The notes beneath the pieces were generated by a model, which was not told where the DNA came from, made no database searches, and saw nothing but the letters and a program-made list of their open reading frames with translations. Shown one piece after another: positions 1-6,822 of a stretch of 27,260 nt of DNA. Every line of letters begins with the position of its first letter. The first letter of the stretch is position 1. The DNA comes from CALEUX01 sp964521525 (GTDB lineage: Bacteria; Bacteroidota; Bacteroidia; Bacteroidales; Marinilabiliaceae). The stretch spans positions 1-27,260 of the forward strand of contig CAZFTD010000025.1 of NCBI GenBank assembly GCA_964521525.1, written 5' to 3'. Made by a program: the position numbers and the translations under genes.

Positions 1-15
1 AATTCAGTTATGAAA

Positions 16-104
16 CGAGCATGATTCGTTGAACACACCCCCCGGATGAAAATTCATCATGCGAGTTCCATCCGACCATAATTTAAAAATTACTTACGGA
101 TGAA
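16..104 (+). repeat. 88-bp dispersed repeat, copy A, ending on a start codon
   Basis: This segment matches 25819-25906 in the same orientation, with about 12 differences and one indel over 89 positions by hand alignment. Short self-complementary parts are visible: AACGA/TCGTT (14-18 and 26-30), GATGAA/TTCATC (45-50 and 53-58), and the alternative pairing GCATGAT/ATCATGC (19-25 and 56-62). The octamer CGGATGAA occurs twice, at 43-50 and at the right end. The repeat runs into the ATG of the downstream oxidoreductase gene. It may be a REP/MITE-like element or a shared structured leader. Confidence 0.75.
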
Positions 105-648
105 TGAAGAAATTATCATAGCCGGATTTGGCGGACAAGGTGTTCTATCGATGGGTAAAATACTTGCCTATTCTGGTGTAATGCAAAATATGGAGGTTTC
201 CTGGATGCCTTCTTATGGTCCCGAAATGCGGGGTGGTACGGCCAACGTTACAGTCATTCTCAGCGACAGCCGCATCAGTTCACCCTCGCTTAAAATGTAC
301 GATACTGCTATTATTTTAAATCAGCAGTCGATGGATAAATTCGAGAAGAGCGTGAAACCCGGCGGTGTTTTGTTGTACGATGGAAATGGTATTACGCGCC
401 ATCCGCAGCGTAAAGACATAAAAGTTTACAGGGTGGATGCTGCCGAAGAAGCGGCTCGTATGCAAAGCCTGAAAACTTTTAACATGATAGTTCTTGGTGC
501 ATATCTTAAGGTTAAACCTATTGTAACGATGGAAAATGTGATGAACGGATTAAAAAAATCACTACCCGAGCGCCACCACCACATGTTACCTGTAAATCAA
601 AATGCGATTATCAGGGGAACCGAAATTGTGAATGAGGTAACCGGGTGA
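100..648 (+). CDS. 2-oxoacid:acceptor oxidoreductase gamma subunit
   Basis: This is the gamma (POR, PF01558-type) subunit of a ferredoxin-dependent 2-oxoacid oxidoreductase of the KorC/VorC kind, which makes acyl-CoA from a 2-oxoacid in the cytoplasm. The protein is 182 residues, the normal length for a stand-alone gamma subunit. It has the N-terminal GFGGQG nucleotide-type loop at residues 9-14 and the family motif SYGPEMRGGTAN at about 38-49. The alpha, beta and ferredoxin subunits are usually encoded just upstream and would lie outside the window. Sequence alone does not settle whether the substrate is 2-oxoglutarate, a branched-chain 2-oxoacid or pyruvate. The start at 100 is the only good ATG before the glycine motif. 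Oddly, the 88-bp repeat lies directly against it, where an upstream subunit gene would normally be closely spaced. Confidence 0.9.
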   Translation: MNEEIIIAGFGGQGVLSMGKILAYSGVMQNMEVSWMPSYGPEMRGGTANVTVILSDSRISSPSLKMYDTAIILNQQSMDKFEKSVKPGGVLLYDGNGITRHPQRKDIKVYRVDAAEEAARMQSLKTFNMIVLGAYLKVKPIVTMENVMNGLKKSLPERHHHMLPVNQNAIIRGTEIVNEVTG

Positions 649-735
649 TTCCGCTGGATTAAAATTAAAGAGAAAAGGTTTTAGTTCGATTTTTGAATTG
701 AATACTTTAACCTATTGGTAGCATAATTTTTAAAT

Positions 736-766
736 GCCCGCAAAAAAAGTTAGCGGGCTTTTTTTC
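736..766 (+). terminator. Rho-independent terminator of the oxidoreductase gene
   Basis: A perfect 6-bp stem, GCCCGC (736-741) and GCGGGC (753-758), encloses an A-rich 11-nt loop and is followed at once by a run of eight T. It lies about 90 nt after the stop codon of the gamma-subunit gene. Confidence 0.8.
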
Positions 767-804
767 TTCTAATGGAAGCCGCTTATCGAAAATATATAGT
801 AGGT

Positions 805-844
805 AAAAAAGAAGAAAGGCGGTTGCCTTAACTTGACAACCGCC
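805..844 (-). terminator. Rho-independent terminator of the peroxiredoxin gene
   Basis: A perfect 8-bp stem, GGCGGTTG (818-825) and CAACCGCC (837-844), has an 11-nt loop. Read on the minus strand it is followed by a T-rich tract (the plus-strand A-rich stretch at about 805-817). It sits about 20 nt past the peroxiredoxin stop codon. Confidence 0.8.
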
Positions 845-864
845 ACTCTATTTGTAAAAACCGA

Positions 865-1569
865 CTATTTTTTTATGGCTTTAAAAACCTGCTCTTTTGG
901 AAGTGGCTTGGTGCAGAAGAACCAATCGTAGCATTTTACGCCAGGCTCCTTGCCTTCGACCCGATCTTTTGCTGTGCCGCACGATCCTGCCGGAGGCACA
1001 ATTAAATCATCGCCAGGCTGCCAGTCGGCTGGGGTGGCAACATTAAAATTATCAGCTGTTTGCAAGGCAATTAAAACGCGTTTAAGTTCTTCGAAATTCC
1101 TTCCCAATGATAGTGGATAGTAAATAATAGTGCGTATTTTCCCAACGGGATCAACAAAAAATACTGCGCGAACAGCTTTTGTATTGCTCTCTCCGGGCTG
1201 AATCATTCCATATTTTTTGGATACTTCCATCGTTATGTCTTCAATCAGCGGAAATTTAACTTCCACATTTTTCATCCCTTTATATTCGATTTTTTCTTTG
1301 ATGGTGCGCAGCCATGCTATGTGACTGTACAAACCATCTACTGAGAGGCCTACCAAATCGCAGTTTAAACTTTTAAACTCTTCCTCCATACTTGCAAAAG
1401 TCATGAATTCTGATGTGCAAACCGGCGTAAAATCAGCTGGGTGGCTAAACAGTATAACCCAACGACCTTTGTAATCGGTCGGAAAGTTAATGATTCCCTG
1501 CGTGGTAACTGCAGTAAATGTTGGTGCGTCTTCACCAATACGCGGCATAGAAATAATTTCTTGTTCCAT
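865..1569 (-). CDS. Peroxiredoxin, Prx6/archaeal type
   Basis: This is a thiol peroxidase that reduces hydrogen peroxide and alkyl hydroperoxides, expected in the cytoplasm because no signal peptide is seen. The AhpC/TSA fold is followed by a 1-cysPrx C-terminal domain. The peroxidatic cysteine is Cys51 in the motif PVCTSEF. Further cysteines lie at 197, 213 and 219; the Cys213/Cys219 spacing of six matches the C-terminal pair of the long archaeal Prx6-class enzymes, so an intramolecular thiol relay is plausible. The length of 234 residues is normal for this class. Translation probably starts at 1569; Met8 is an alternative start. It is transcribed alone towards its own terminator at 805-844 and convergent with the oxidoreductase gene. 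Confidence 0.93.
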   Translation of the reverse strand: MEQEIISMPRIGEDAPTFTAVTTQGIINFPTDYKGRWVILFSHPADFTPVCTSEFMTFASMEEEFKSLNCDLVGLSVDGLYSHIAWLRTIKEKIEYKGMKNVEVKFPLIEDITMEVSKKYGMIQPGESNTKAVRAVFFVDPVGKIRTIIYYPLSLGRNFEELKRVLIALQTADNFNVATPADWQPGDDLIVPPAGSCGTAKDRVEGKEPGVKCYDWFFCTKPLPKEQVFKAIKK

Positions 1570-2005
1570 AATGAATAATTTTTAAGTTGTATGTAAAGGT
1601 AATTAATAATGAACCATAGTTCAAAATAAAGTTAATCTATGAGTATAGTTTTTATCTATATTGTGAAGAAACATTTAGTTTATCCAATTTACAGATTATC
1701 AGGCGTATTATTGATTGGTGATAATTCAGATGTGTAGCGTAATTGCAGTTTCCTTAGTATTATTAAGGTGTTCATTCCTATCAATAACAAAAGGTATAAT
1801 TTTTCCTTATGAATAATTGACAGAAAATCTGCCTCAAAGAAAGAAGACGTTGCATTAAGAAGTTTCTTGCAACTGAATATGATTATCAATATTAAGACTT
1901 AGTTTCATTGACACGATGTGTTTTGTTAATTGATTAAAATATACCACATTTTAATTTTAATTGCCAAAATTTTACATTAAGATTAGGATATATTAATTTA
2001 TCATG
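1570..2005. other. AT-rich intergenic region between divergent genes
   Basis: This stretch separates the divergent peroxiredoxin and DigH-like genes. It is strongly AT-rich. One short palindrome, TGAAC-CATA-GTTCA at 1610-1623, lies 41 nt upstream of the peroxiredoxin start and could be an operator, though nothing ties it to a known regulator. A 66-codon minus-strand reading frame at 1689-1889 has no recognisable domain. I see no RNA gene. The promoter and operator of the plus-strand gene start at about 2006. Confidence 0.5.
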
Positions 2006-2029
2006 TATTTTTGTAATATGTATTACAAA
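2006..2029 (+). promoter_or_regulatory. Promoter -7 box and overlapping palindromic operator
   Basis: TATTTTTG at 2006-2013 fits the Bacteroidota -7 consensus TAnnTTTG. It runs into the palindrome TTTGTAATATGTATTACAAA (2010-2029): perfect 8-bp arms around a 4-bp centre, containing the shared word TGTATTACA at 2019-2027. The ATG of the DigH-like gene is 24 nt downstream, so the palindrome should cover the transcription start. A repressor site is the simplest reading. No convincing -33 element was found. Confidence 0.6.
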
Positions 2030-2053
2030 TAATTATTTTATTCTTCATCTTCT

Positions 2054-3565
2054 ATGGCAACCCGAATTATTGTAAGTCTTGCAATTATTTACCTGTTTTT
2101 TAGTAAGCAGGCCGATGGTCAAAATGCTCCCAAGCGCGAGATGCGAGGCGTATGGATTGCTTCAGTAAGCAATATCGACTGGCCCTCACGAAGTGGTTTA
2201 TCGACTCAGGAGCAGCAGAAAGAACTGATTGATTTATTGGAGCTGTCCAAATCGTATCATTTAAACACCATTGTATTACAGGTACGACCAGCAACTGATG
2301 CTTTTTTCCCATCAACCAAAGAGCCTTGGTCGCAATGGATTACAGGAACTCAGGGGCAGGCACCGGAACCGTTTTACGATCCCCTGGAATTTGCCATTCA
2401 GGAATGCCGTAAGCGAGGTTTGGATATCCATTTGTGGCTGAATCCTTATCGGGCCGAAATGGATACTACAAAAAATGCACTTTCCGAAAAACATCCGTAT
2501 AAAACCAATCCCGAATGGTTTGTTACCTACGGCCGCACCCGGTATTTTAACCCCGGATTGCAGGAAACCCGCAATCATGTTTCAGCTGTGGTGGCCGATC
2601 TGGTGCGACGTTACGACATGGATGCCATTCATATGGACGACTATTTTTATCCCTATCGTATAGCAGGAGTGGAGTTCCCCGACGAAGCGGCTTTTAGGAA
2701 ATATCCCAGAAATTTCCCACCCGATAAAAAGGAAGAGTGGCGTCGCGATAATGTTGACCTGATTATTAAGCAAATTCATGATTCAATAAAAGCCATCAAG
2801 CCTTATGTTGAATTTGGAATTTCGCCATTTGGTGTTTGGAGAAATGCAGATAAGGATCCTATGGGTTCCAAAACAAGAGCAGGCGTAACCAATTACGACG
2901 ATTTATATGCCGATATTTTAAAATGGCAAAAAGAGGGTTGGATAGATTATATTACGCCTCAACTTTACTGGCATATTGGCATGGAAGCTGCCGATTACGC
3001 TATTTTAGCCGATTGGTGGAGTCAGCATACCTATGGATGCCGACTTTATATAGGCCAGGCCTGGTACAGAATAGATGCCGAATCGAAAACCCCATCGTGG
3101 CAAAATTCTGACGAAATAATCAGGCAAATTGAATTAAACCGAAATACGCCAAATATTGATGGAAGCATGTTTTTTAGTGCTAAAAGCATGATTAAAAATC
3201 CGCTTCAACTTAAGGAAAAATTATTGGACAATCATTATAAAACATTGGCGCTTCCTCCTGTTAACAATCGTATTACACCTATTATTGCTTCAACCCCTCA
3301 AAGGGCAACTTTTTCTAAAAAACGAAAAACCATTACTCTTAATTGGGAAAAAAGCGAGCAGGCAAAATATTACGTTATTTATAAGTTTGGAAAAAAGGAC
3401 TTACTGAATACGGATATTCCAGACCATATCATTCATGTTACGGGAGATAATTCGTTTCAGTTTGAGCGCAACCAGACAAACAATCCAAATCGTTATATTT
3501 ATGTGGTTTCGGCCATTAGTATAACAAACCAGGAAACTCCGGGTGTCATTTTCAAAAAAAGATAG
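2054..3565 (+). CDS. DigH/YngK-like GHL10 (DUF187) glycan hydrolase, exported
   Basis: This 503-residue exported protein belongs to the glycosyl-hydrolase-like 10 family (PF02638). The family includes E. coli DigH (YddW), which cleaves denuded peptidoglycan glycans, and B. subtilis YngK. An N-terminal signal peptide ends near QADGQ (residues 19-23). The (beta/alpha)8-type domain starts with MRGVWIASV at 30-38 and carries QVRPATDA (76-83), LWLNPYRA (127-134), the acidic motif MDDYFYP (194-200), GISPFGVW (255-262) and TPQLYWH (301-307). Residues from about 405 to the end look like an Fn3-type beta-sandwich. It is the first gene after the operator at 2010-2029 and is followed after 283 bp by a sugar symporter. 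The family call is firm. The peptidoglycan substrate is inferred from DigH and the surrounding genes. Confidence 0.85.
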   Translation: MATRIIVSLAIIYLFFSKQADGQNAPKREMRGVWIASVSNIDWPSRSGLSTQEQQKELIDLLELSKSYHLNTIVLQVRPATDAFFPSTKEPWSQWITGTQGQAPEPFYDPLEFAIQECRKRGLDIHLWLNPYRAEMDTTKNALSEKHPYKTNPEWFVTYGRTRYFNPGLQETRNHVSAVVADLVRRYDMDAIHMDDYFYPYRIAGVEFPDEAAFRKYPRNFPPDKKEEWRRDNVDLIIKQIHDSIKAIKPYVEFGISPFGVWRNADKDPMGSKTRAGVTNYDDLYADILKWQKEGWIDYITPQLYWHIGMEAADYAILADWWSQHTYGCRLYIGQAWYRIDAESKTPSWQNSDEIIRQIELNRNTPNIDGSMFFSAKSMIKNPLQLKEKLLDNHYKTLALPPVNNRITPIIASTPQRATFSKKRKTITLNWEKSEQAKYYVIYKFGKKDLLNTDIPDHIIHVTGDNSFQFERNQTNNPNRYIYVVSAISITNQETPGVIFKKR

Positions 3566-3606
3566 GAATTAAGGAACTACTTAAAATTAGTTTTCTGAAA
3601 TTATTA

Positions 3607-3768
3607 TAGACTGTTAGAAATTTAGACATTAGACAGATAGAAAAGACCTATTAGAAAATATAGATCTGCCTTCGGAAAGGCAAACAAAAGGGATGTTTGA
3701 AAAATTTATCTGATATTGCGATTTTTATTAGGTTTTCTTCAGTCTACAAGTCTTTTGTCTTTTGTCTG
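3607..3768. repeat. Imperfect intergenic palindrome with purine-rich arms
   Basis: A left arm rich in AGAC (3624-3659) is imperfectly complementary to the right arm (3721-3753). They share a pattern AGAC..TAGAC..AAGAAAA..CCTA.TA.AAAT when the right arm is read on the minus strand. A further GTCTTTTGTCTTTTGTCT run continues to about 3768. A small perfect hairpin, TGCCTT-CGGA-AAGGCA (3667-3682), sits between the arms. The element separates the DigH-like gene from the symporter gene and may act as a weak terminator or mRNA-stability structure. Confidence 0.5.
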
Positions 3769-3848
3769 AATATTTTTAGATTAAAATTTTAAACAGCTAA
3801 TAAATATAGGTTATCGAAGTAAGAATCAAAAAATAATTTTAGTAATTT

Positions 3849-5291
3849 ATGAGTAATGCATTGGTGTTATTGGTAATAGCTGTGTTTTTTGCCATTGTTT
3901 TTGTGGTTTCCTATTTATCTTCGCGCAATTCAACCAGCGAAACTTTTTTTACAGGGAATCGCAAATCGCCTTGGTATCTGGTGGCCTTCGGGATGATAGG
4001 CGCCACAATTTCAGGAGTTACGTTTATTTCAGTGCCTGGTGAGGTAGGAAATACAGCCTGGAGTTATTTGCAATTTATTTTCGGAAATTTGGTTGGATAT
4101 TGGGTTATTGCATTGGTATTGTTGCCATTGTATTATAAAATGAAACTGGTTTCCATTTATGAATATCTTAACAAACGTTTAGGATGGCATTCGTATAAAA
4201 CCGGTTCGTTTTTCTTTATTCTTTCTCAAACCATTGGAGCCTCTTTTCGCCTGTTTTTAGGAGCGGTTGTTTTACAACTGGCCTTTTTCGACGATTTGGG
4301 CATTTCATTTAGTTTCACTGTGTTTGTAACGATGCTGCTGATATGGCTTTATACCTATAAAGGTGGCATTAAAGCGGTGGTATGGACCGATACGCTTCAA
4401 ACGTTGTTCATTATTCTATCGGTAATAATAACCATTGTGGTTATACTGCAACATCTTAATATTGGAGTAGTTGAAATGACCAAGATAGCTGTTAATCATC
4501 CCTACAGCAAAATATTTGATTGGGATTGGCGGTCAAATACCAATTTCTTCAAGCAGTTTTTTGCCGGTATAGGTATTACCATTGTAATGACCGGACTTGA
4601 TCAAAGTATGATGCAGAAGAGCTTAACCTGCAAGAACATCAAAGATGCTCAAAAAAACATCTTTTGGTTTAGTGGTTCGTTTGTTATTGCGAATTTGCTT
4701 TTTCTGGCTCTGGGTGTATTTTTATATCATTATGCAGCTCAAAAAGGCATTGAGTTGCCCTCGCGCACCGATGAGCTGTTCCCTTTACTGGCCATTAAGT
4801 ATTTTGGTACAGTAGCAGGCATTTTTTTCTTGTTGGGCATAATTTCGGCAGCCTACTCGAGTGCTGCCTCGGCGTTAACATCCTTAACCACTGCTTTTAC
4901 AATCGACTTTTTAAATGTTAATCCTACCGATAGTAAAGGCGATAAGCGCCGGATATATGTGCACATTGCATTTTCGGTCATAATGTTTTTGGTAATTGTG
5001 TTATTCAAAGTTATTAATGATGAAAGTGTAGTGCGTTCGGTTTTCAAAGTGGCAGGTTATACTTATGGCCCGTTGTTAGGTCTTTTTACATTTGGTATTT
5101 TAACCCGCCGTAGAGTTGCCGACCGCTTTGTACCTTATATATCCATTGCATCACCTATTATTTGCTATATTTTAAATGTCAACTCCGAGAAATTGCTGTG
5201 GGGTTATAAATTTGGATTTGAGTTATTACTGTTAAACGGATTGATTGTGTTTCTGGGTTTGTTGGCAGTTTCAAAAAAACAAACAAATTAA
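3849..5291 (+). CDS. SSS-family sodium:solute symporter, possible MurNAc/amino-sugar importer
   Basis: This is a 480-residue polytopic inner-membrane protein with about 13 hydrophobic segments and the features of the solute:sodium symporter family: an N-terminal helix, the segment TSETFFTGNRKSPWYLVAFG at about 29-48, and AGIFFLLGIISAAYSSAASA in the later half. Members drive uptake of sugars, amino acids or sialic acid with the sodium gradient. In Tannerella forsythia an SSS protein, MurT, imports MurNAc. The gene lies between a DigH-like glycan hydrolase and a NagX-like acyltransferase, 40 bp from the latter, so import of an amino sugar released from peptidoglycan is the likely role. The family is clear; the substrate is inferred from context and could equally be GlcNAc or a small muropeptide. 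Confidence 0.85.
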   Translation: MSNALVLLVIAVFFAIVFVVSYLSSRNSTSETFFTGNRKSPWYLVAFGMIGATISGVTFISVPGEVGNTAWSYLQFIFGNLVGYWVIALVLLPLYYKMKLVSIYEYLNKRLGWHSYKTGSFFFILSQTIGASFRLFLGAVVLQLAFFDDLGISFSFTVFVTMLLIWLYTYKGGIKAVVWTDTLQTLFIILSVIITIVVILQHLNIGVVEMTKIAVNHPYSKIFDWDWRSNTNFFKQFFAGIGITIVMTGLDQSMMQKSLTCKNIKDAQKNIFWFSGSFVIANLLFLALGVFLYHYAAQKGIELPSRTDELFPLLAIKYFGTVAGIFFLLGIISAAYSSAASALTSLTTAFTIDFLNVNPTDSKGDKRRIYVHIAFSVIMFLVIVLFKVINDESVVRSVFKVAGYTYGPLLGLFTFGILTRRRVADRFVPYISIASPIICYILNVNSEKLLWGYKFGFELLLLNGLIVFLGLLAVSKKQTN

Positions 5292-5331
5292 TGATTGTTG
5301 ATAATTATTACGGTCTAAAATAATTTGAAAA

Positions 5332-6444
5332 ATGGCACAGAAAGCAGAAAGATATTTGGCGTTGGATGTTCTTCGGGGAATGACCATCGCTTTTATGATA
5401 ACGGTTAACACTCCAGGAAGCTGGAAATACATTTATCCACCTTTAAGACATGCGGAATGGCACGGATGCACACCAACCGATTTGGTTTTTCCGTTTTTTC
5501 TGTTTGTGGTTGGAGTATCCATGTTCTTCTCTTTTTCAAAATATCAGAATACATTAAATAAAGAAACGCTTTTGCATGTAGGAAAACGCTCACTTCTGAT
5601 TTTTCTCATAGGACTGTTTATCAATTCGTTTCCGCAGTGGATCACTGATTATTCGCACCTTCGTATAATGGGAGTACTGCAAAGAATTGCAGTGGCATAT
5701 GGTTTTGCCGCTCTGATTGTTTTGGTATTCTCGCGTAAAACCATTGCCTGGCTGAGCGCTGCCATTTTACTGGGATATTGGGCAATAATTTACTTTCTGG
5801 GCGGAGACGATCCTTATAGCTTGCAGGGCAACATAACCATACCATTCGATAGGGCAATTTTAGGTGAAAACCACTTGTATAAAGGATTTGGAGTACCATT
5901 CGATCCTGAAGGCATTCTGAGTTCTTTACCGGCCATTGTTACCGTGTTGATTGGTTATTTTGCCGGTGTGATGATAAAAGAAACAGAAAAAAACAAGGTG
6001 CCTGTTAAGTTATTGTTATATGGCGTTGTGGCTACTGTTGCAGGTTATGTTTGGGGATTGGTGTTTCCCATTAACAAGCCATTATGGACCAGTTCGTACG
6101 TTTTGTACACAGCAGGTTTGGCAGCGTTGTTATTTGCCCTTCTGATTTTTATAATTGATTTAAAAGGCTACAAAAAATGGACATCCTTTTTTGTGGTTTT
6201 TGGCATGAACCCCTTGTTTATTTTTGCATTGTCGGGTATTTGGGCAAAAACACTATCACGATTGATAAAAATTCCTGATGCAGAAGGGAATGCCATTGCT
6301 GGAAGCACCTGGCTTTATCAGCATGTTTTTGTGCCATTGGCCGGAAATATGAACGGGTCGCTGCTTTATGCCCTCACGCATATATTCTTTTTCTGGCTTA
6401 TTGGCTATGTGATGTATAAGAACAAGATATTTATTAAGGTTTAG
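5332..6444 (+). CDS. NagX/HGSNAT-like membrane acyltransferase (DUF5009-type)
   Basis: This 370-residue integral membrane protein has about ten hydrophobic segments and resembles the catalytic part of heparan-alpha-glucosaminide N-acetyltransferase and bacterial NagX/YeiB-type proteins. The family start LALDVLRGMTIAFMITVN is at residues 9-26. Two histidines follow, His40 and His44, in the segment RHAEWHGCTPTDLVFPF; a histidine in this region carries the acetyl group in the lysosomal homologue. NagX genes are frequent next to GlcNAc-use genes. It is almost certainly co-transcribed with the symporter gene 40 bp upstream, which suggests that it acts on the same amino sugar. Whether it acetylates MurNAc, GlcNAc or de-acetylated sugars cannot be read from the sequence. 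Confidence 0.8.
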   Translation: MAQKAERYLALDVLRGMTIAFMITVNTPGSWKYIYPPLRHAEWHGCTPTDLVFPFFLFVVGVSMFFSFSKYQNTLNKETLLHVGKRSLLIFLIGLFINSFPQWITDYSHLRIMGVLQRIAVAYGFAALIVLVFSRKTIAWLSAAILLGYWAIIYFLGGDDPYSLQGNITIPFDRAILGENHLYKGFGVPFDPEGILSSLPAIVTVLIGYFAGVMIKETEKNKVPVKLLLYGVVATVAGYVWGLVFPINKPLWTSSYVLYTAGLAALLFALLIFIIDLKGYKKWTSFFVVFGMNPLFIFALSGIWAKTLSRLIKIPDAEGNAIAGSTWLYQHVFVPLAGNMNGSLLYALTHIFFFWLIGYVMYKNKIFIKV

Positions 6445-6460
6445 AAAGAAGACGGAGAAA

Positions 6461-6507
6461 GTAGGCCGAAAACCGAAAAACAGATACAGAAGACCGGCCT
6501 GCTTTTT
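6461..6507 (+). terminator. Possible terminator within a purine-rich palindrome
   Basis: AGGCCG (6463-6468) pairs with CGGCCT (6495-6500) and the stem can be extended by a G-C and a T-G pair. A 26-nt purine-rich loop lies between the arms and TTTTT follows directly. It lies after the acyltransferase stop. The loop carries the ACCGAAAA-type words that recur at 9700-9715 and 27137-27260. Confidence 0.45.
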
Positions 6508-6534
6508 CCCAACTGTTTAATTTGAAGATGTTGT

Positions 6535-6792
6535 ATGGAGCCATTGGTTAACAGAGAATTGGTCGATTGTTTTTCGCACGGAATAAGAACTCCGCTTAAT
6601 TCGATAATTGGTTTTGCAGAATTGCTGAAAGCGGAATTGGACAATAACGATCCGGGCAAACACTATTCGCAACAAATTGAACAATCGGCAGTTAAATTAC
6701 TTGAATTTTGCGATAGTTTTATCATCCAGCTTGAAGCAAAAGAATTGCTGGTGCATGAAACAAACCAACCCGTGAAAAACCGGGAGGCTTAA
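6535..6792 (+). CDS. Orphan HisKA (DHp) domain protein, 85 residues
   Basis: The protein is essentially one histidine-kinase dimerisation/phosphoacceptor hairpin. Helix 1 carries a well-preserved H-box, FSHGIRTPLNSIIGFAELL (residues 13-31), with the phospho-accepting histidine at position 15. Helix 2 runs from about 40 to 72. No sensor, HAMP, transmembrane or ATP-binding (HATPase_c) part is present, and the frame closes at 6790-6792 just before the convergent dehydrogenase gene. It could be a relic of a full kinase whose other domains are lost, or a true small phosphotransfer or dimer-forming partner. The intact reading frame and preserved H-box slightly favour a kept function. No response regulator or other kinase gene is in the window. 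The ATG at 6535 is the first in frame and no better start is visible. Confidence 0.6.
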   Translation: MEPLVNRELVDCFSHGIRTPLNSIIGFAELLKAELDNNDPGKHYSQQIEQSAVKLLEFCDSFIIQLEAKELLVHETNQPVKNREA

Positions 6793-6822
6793 TAGCTGTT
6801 AGCTCCTAGTTACTAGCAGCTA
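6793..6822. terminator. Palindrome between convergent genes
   Basis: TAGCTGTTAG (6793-6802) and CTAGCAGCTA (6813-6822) form arms with one mismatch. The palindrome fills the whole 27-nt gap between the HisKA stop codon and the stop codon of the convergent dehydrogenase gene. It could serve as a bidirectional terminator, but no strong T run follows. The word TTAGCT is shared with the heptamer array at 9733-9760. Confidence 0.35.

Noticed and set aside
1610..1623. TGAAC-CATA-GTTCA as an OxyR- or Fur-type site for the peroxiredoxin gene
   Set aside because: It does not match a motif I can name with confidence and only one copy was seen, so it is kept only as a note in the intergenic entry.
1689..1889. 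A 66-codon minus-strand reading frame as a possible small membrane protein
   Set aside because: It lies in AT-rich intergenic DNA, has no recognisable domain, promoter or conserved start, and its composition fits chance translation.
2272..2280. TGTATTACA inside the DigH-like coding region as another operator
   Set aside because: It encodes ordinary residues, has no matching arm or -7 box beside it and is compatible with one chance match in the window.
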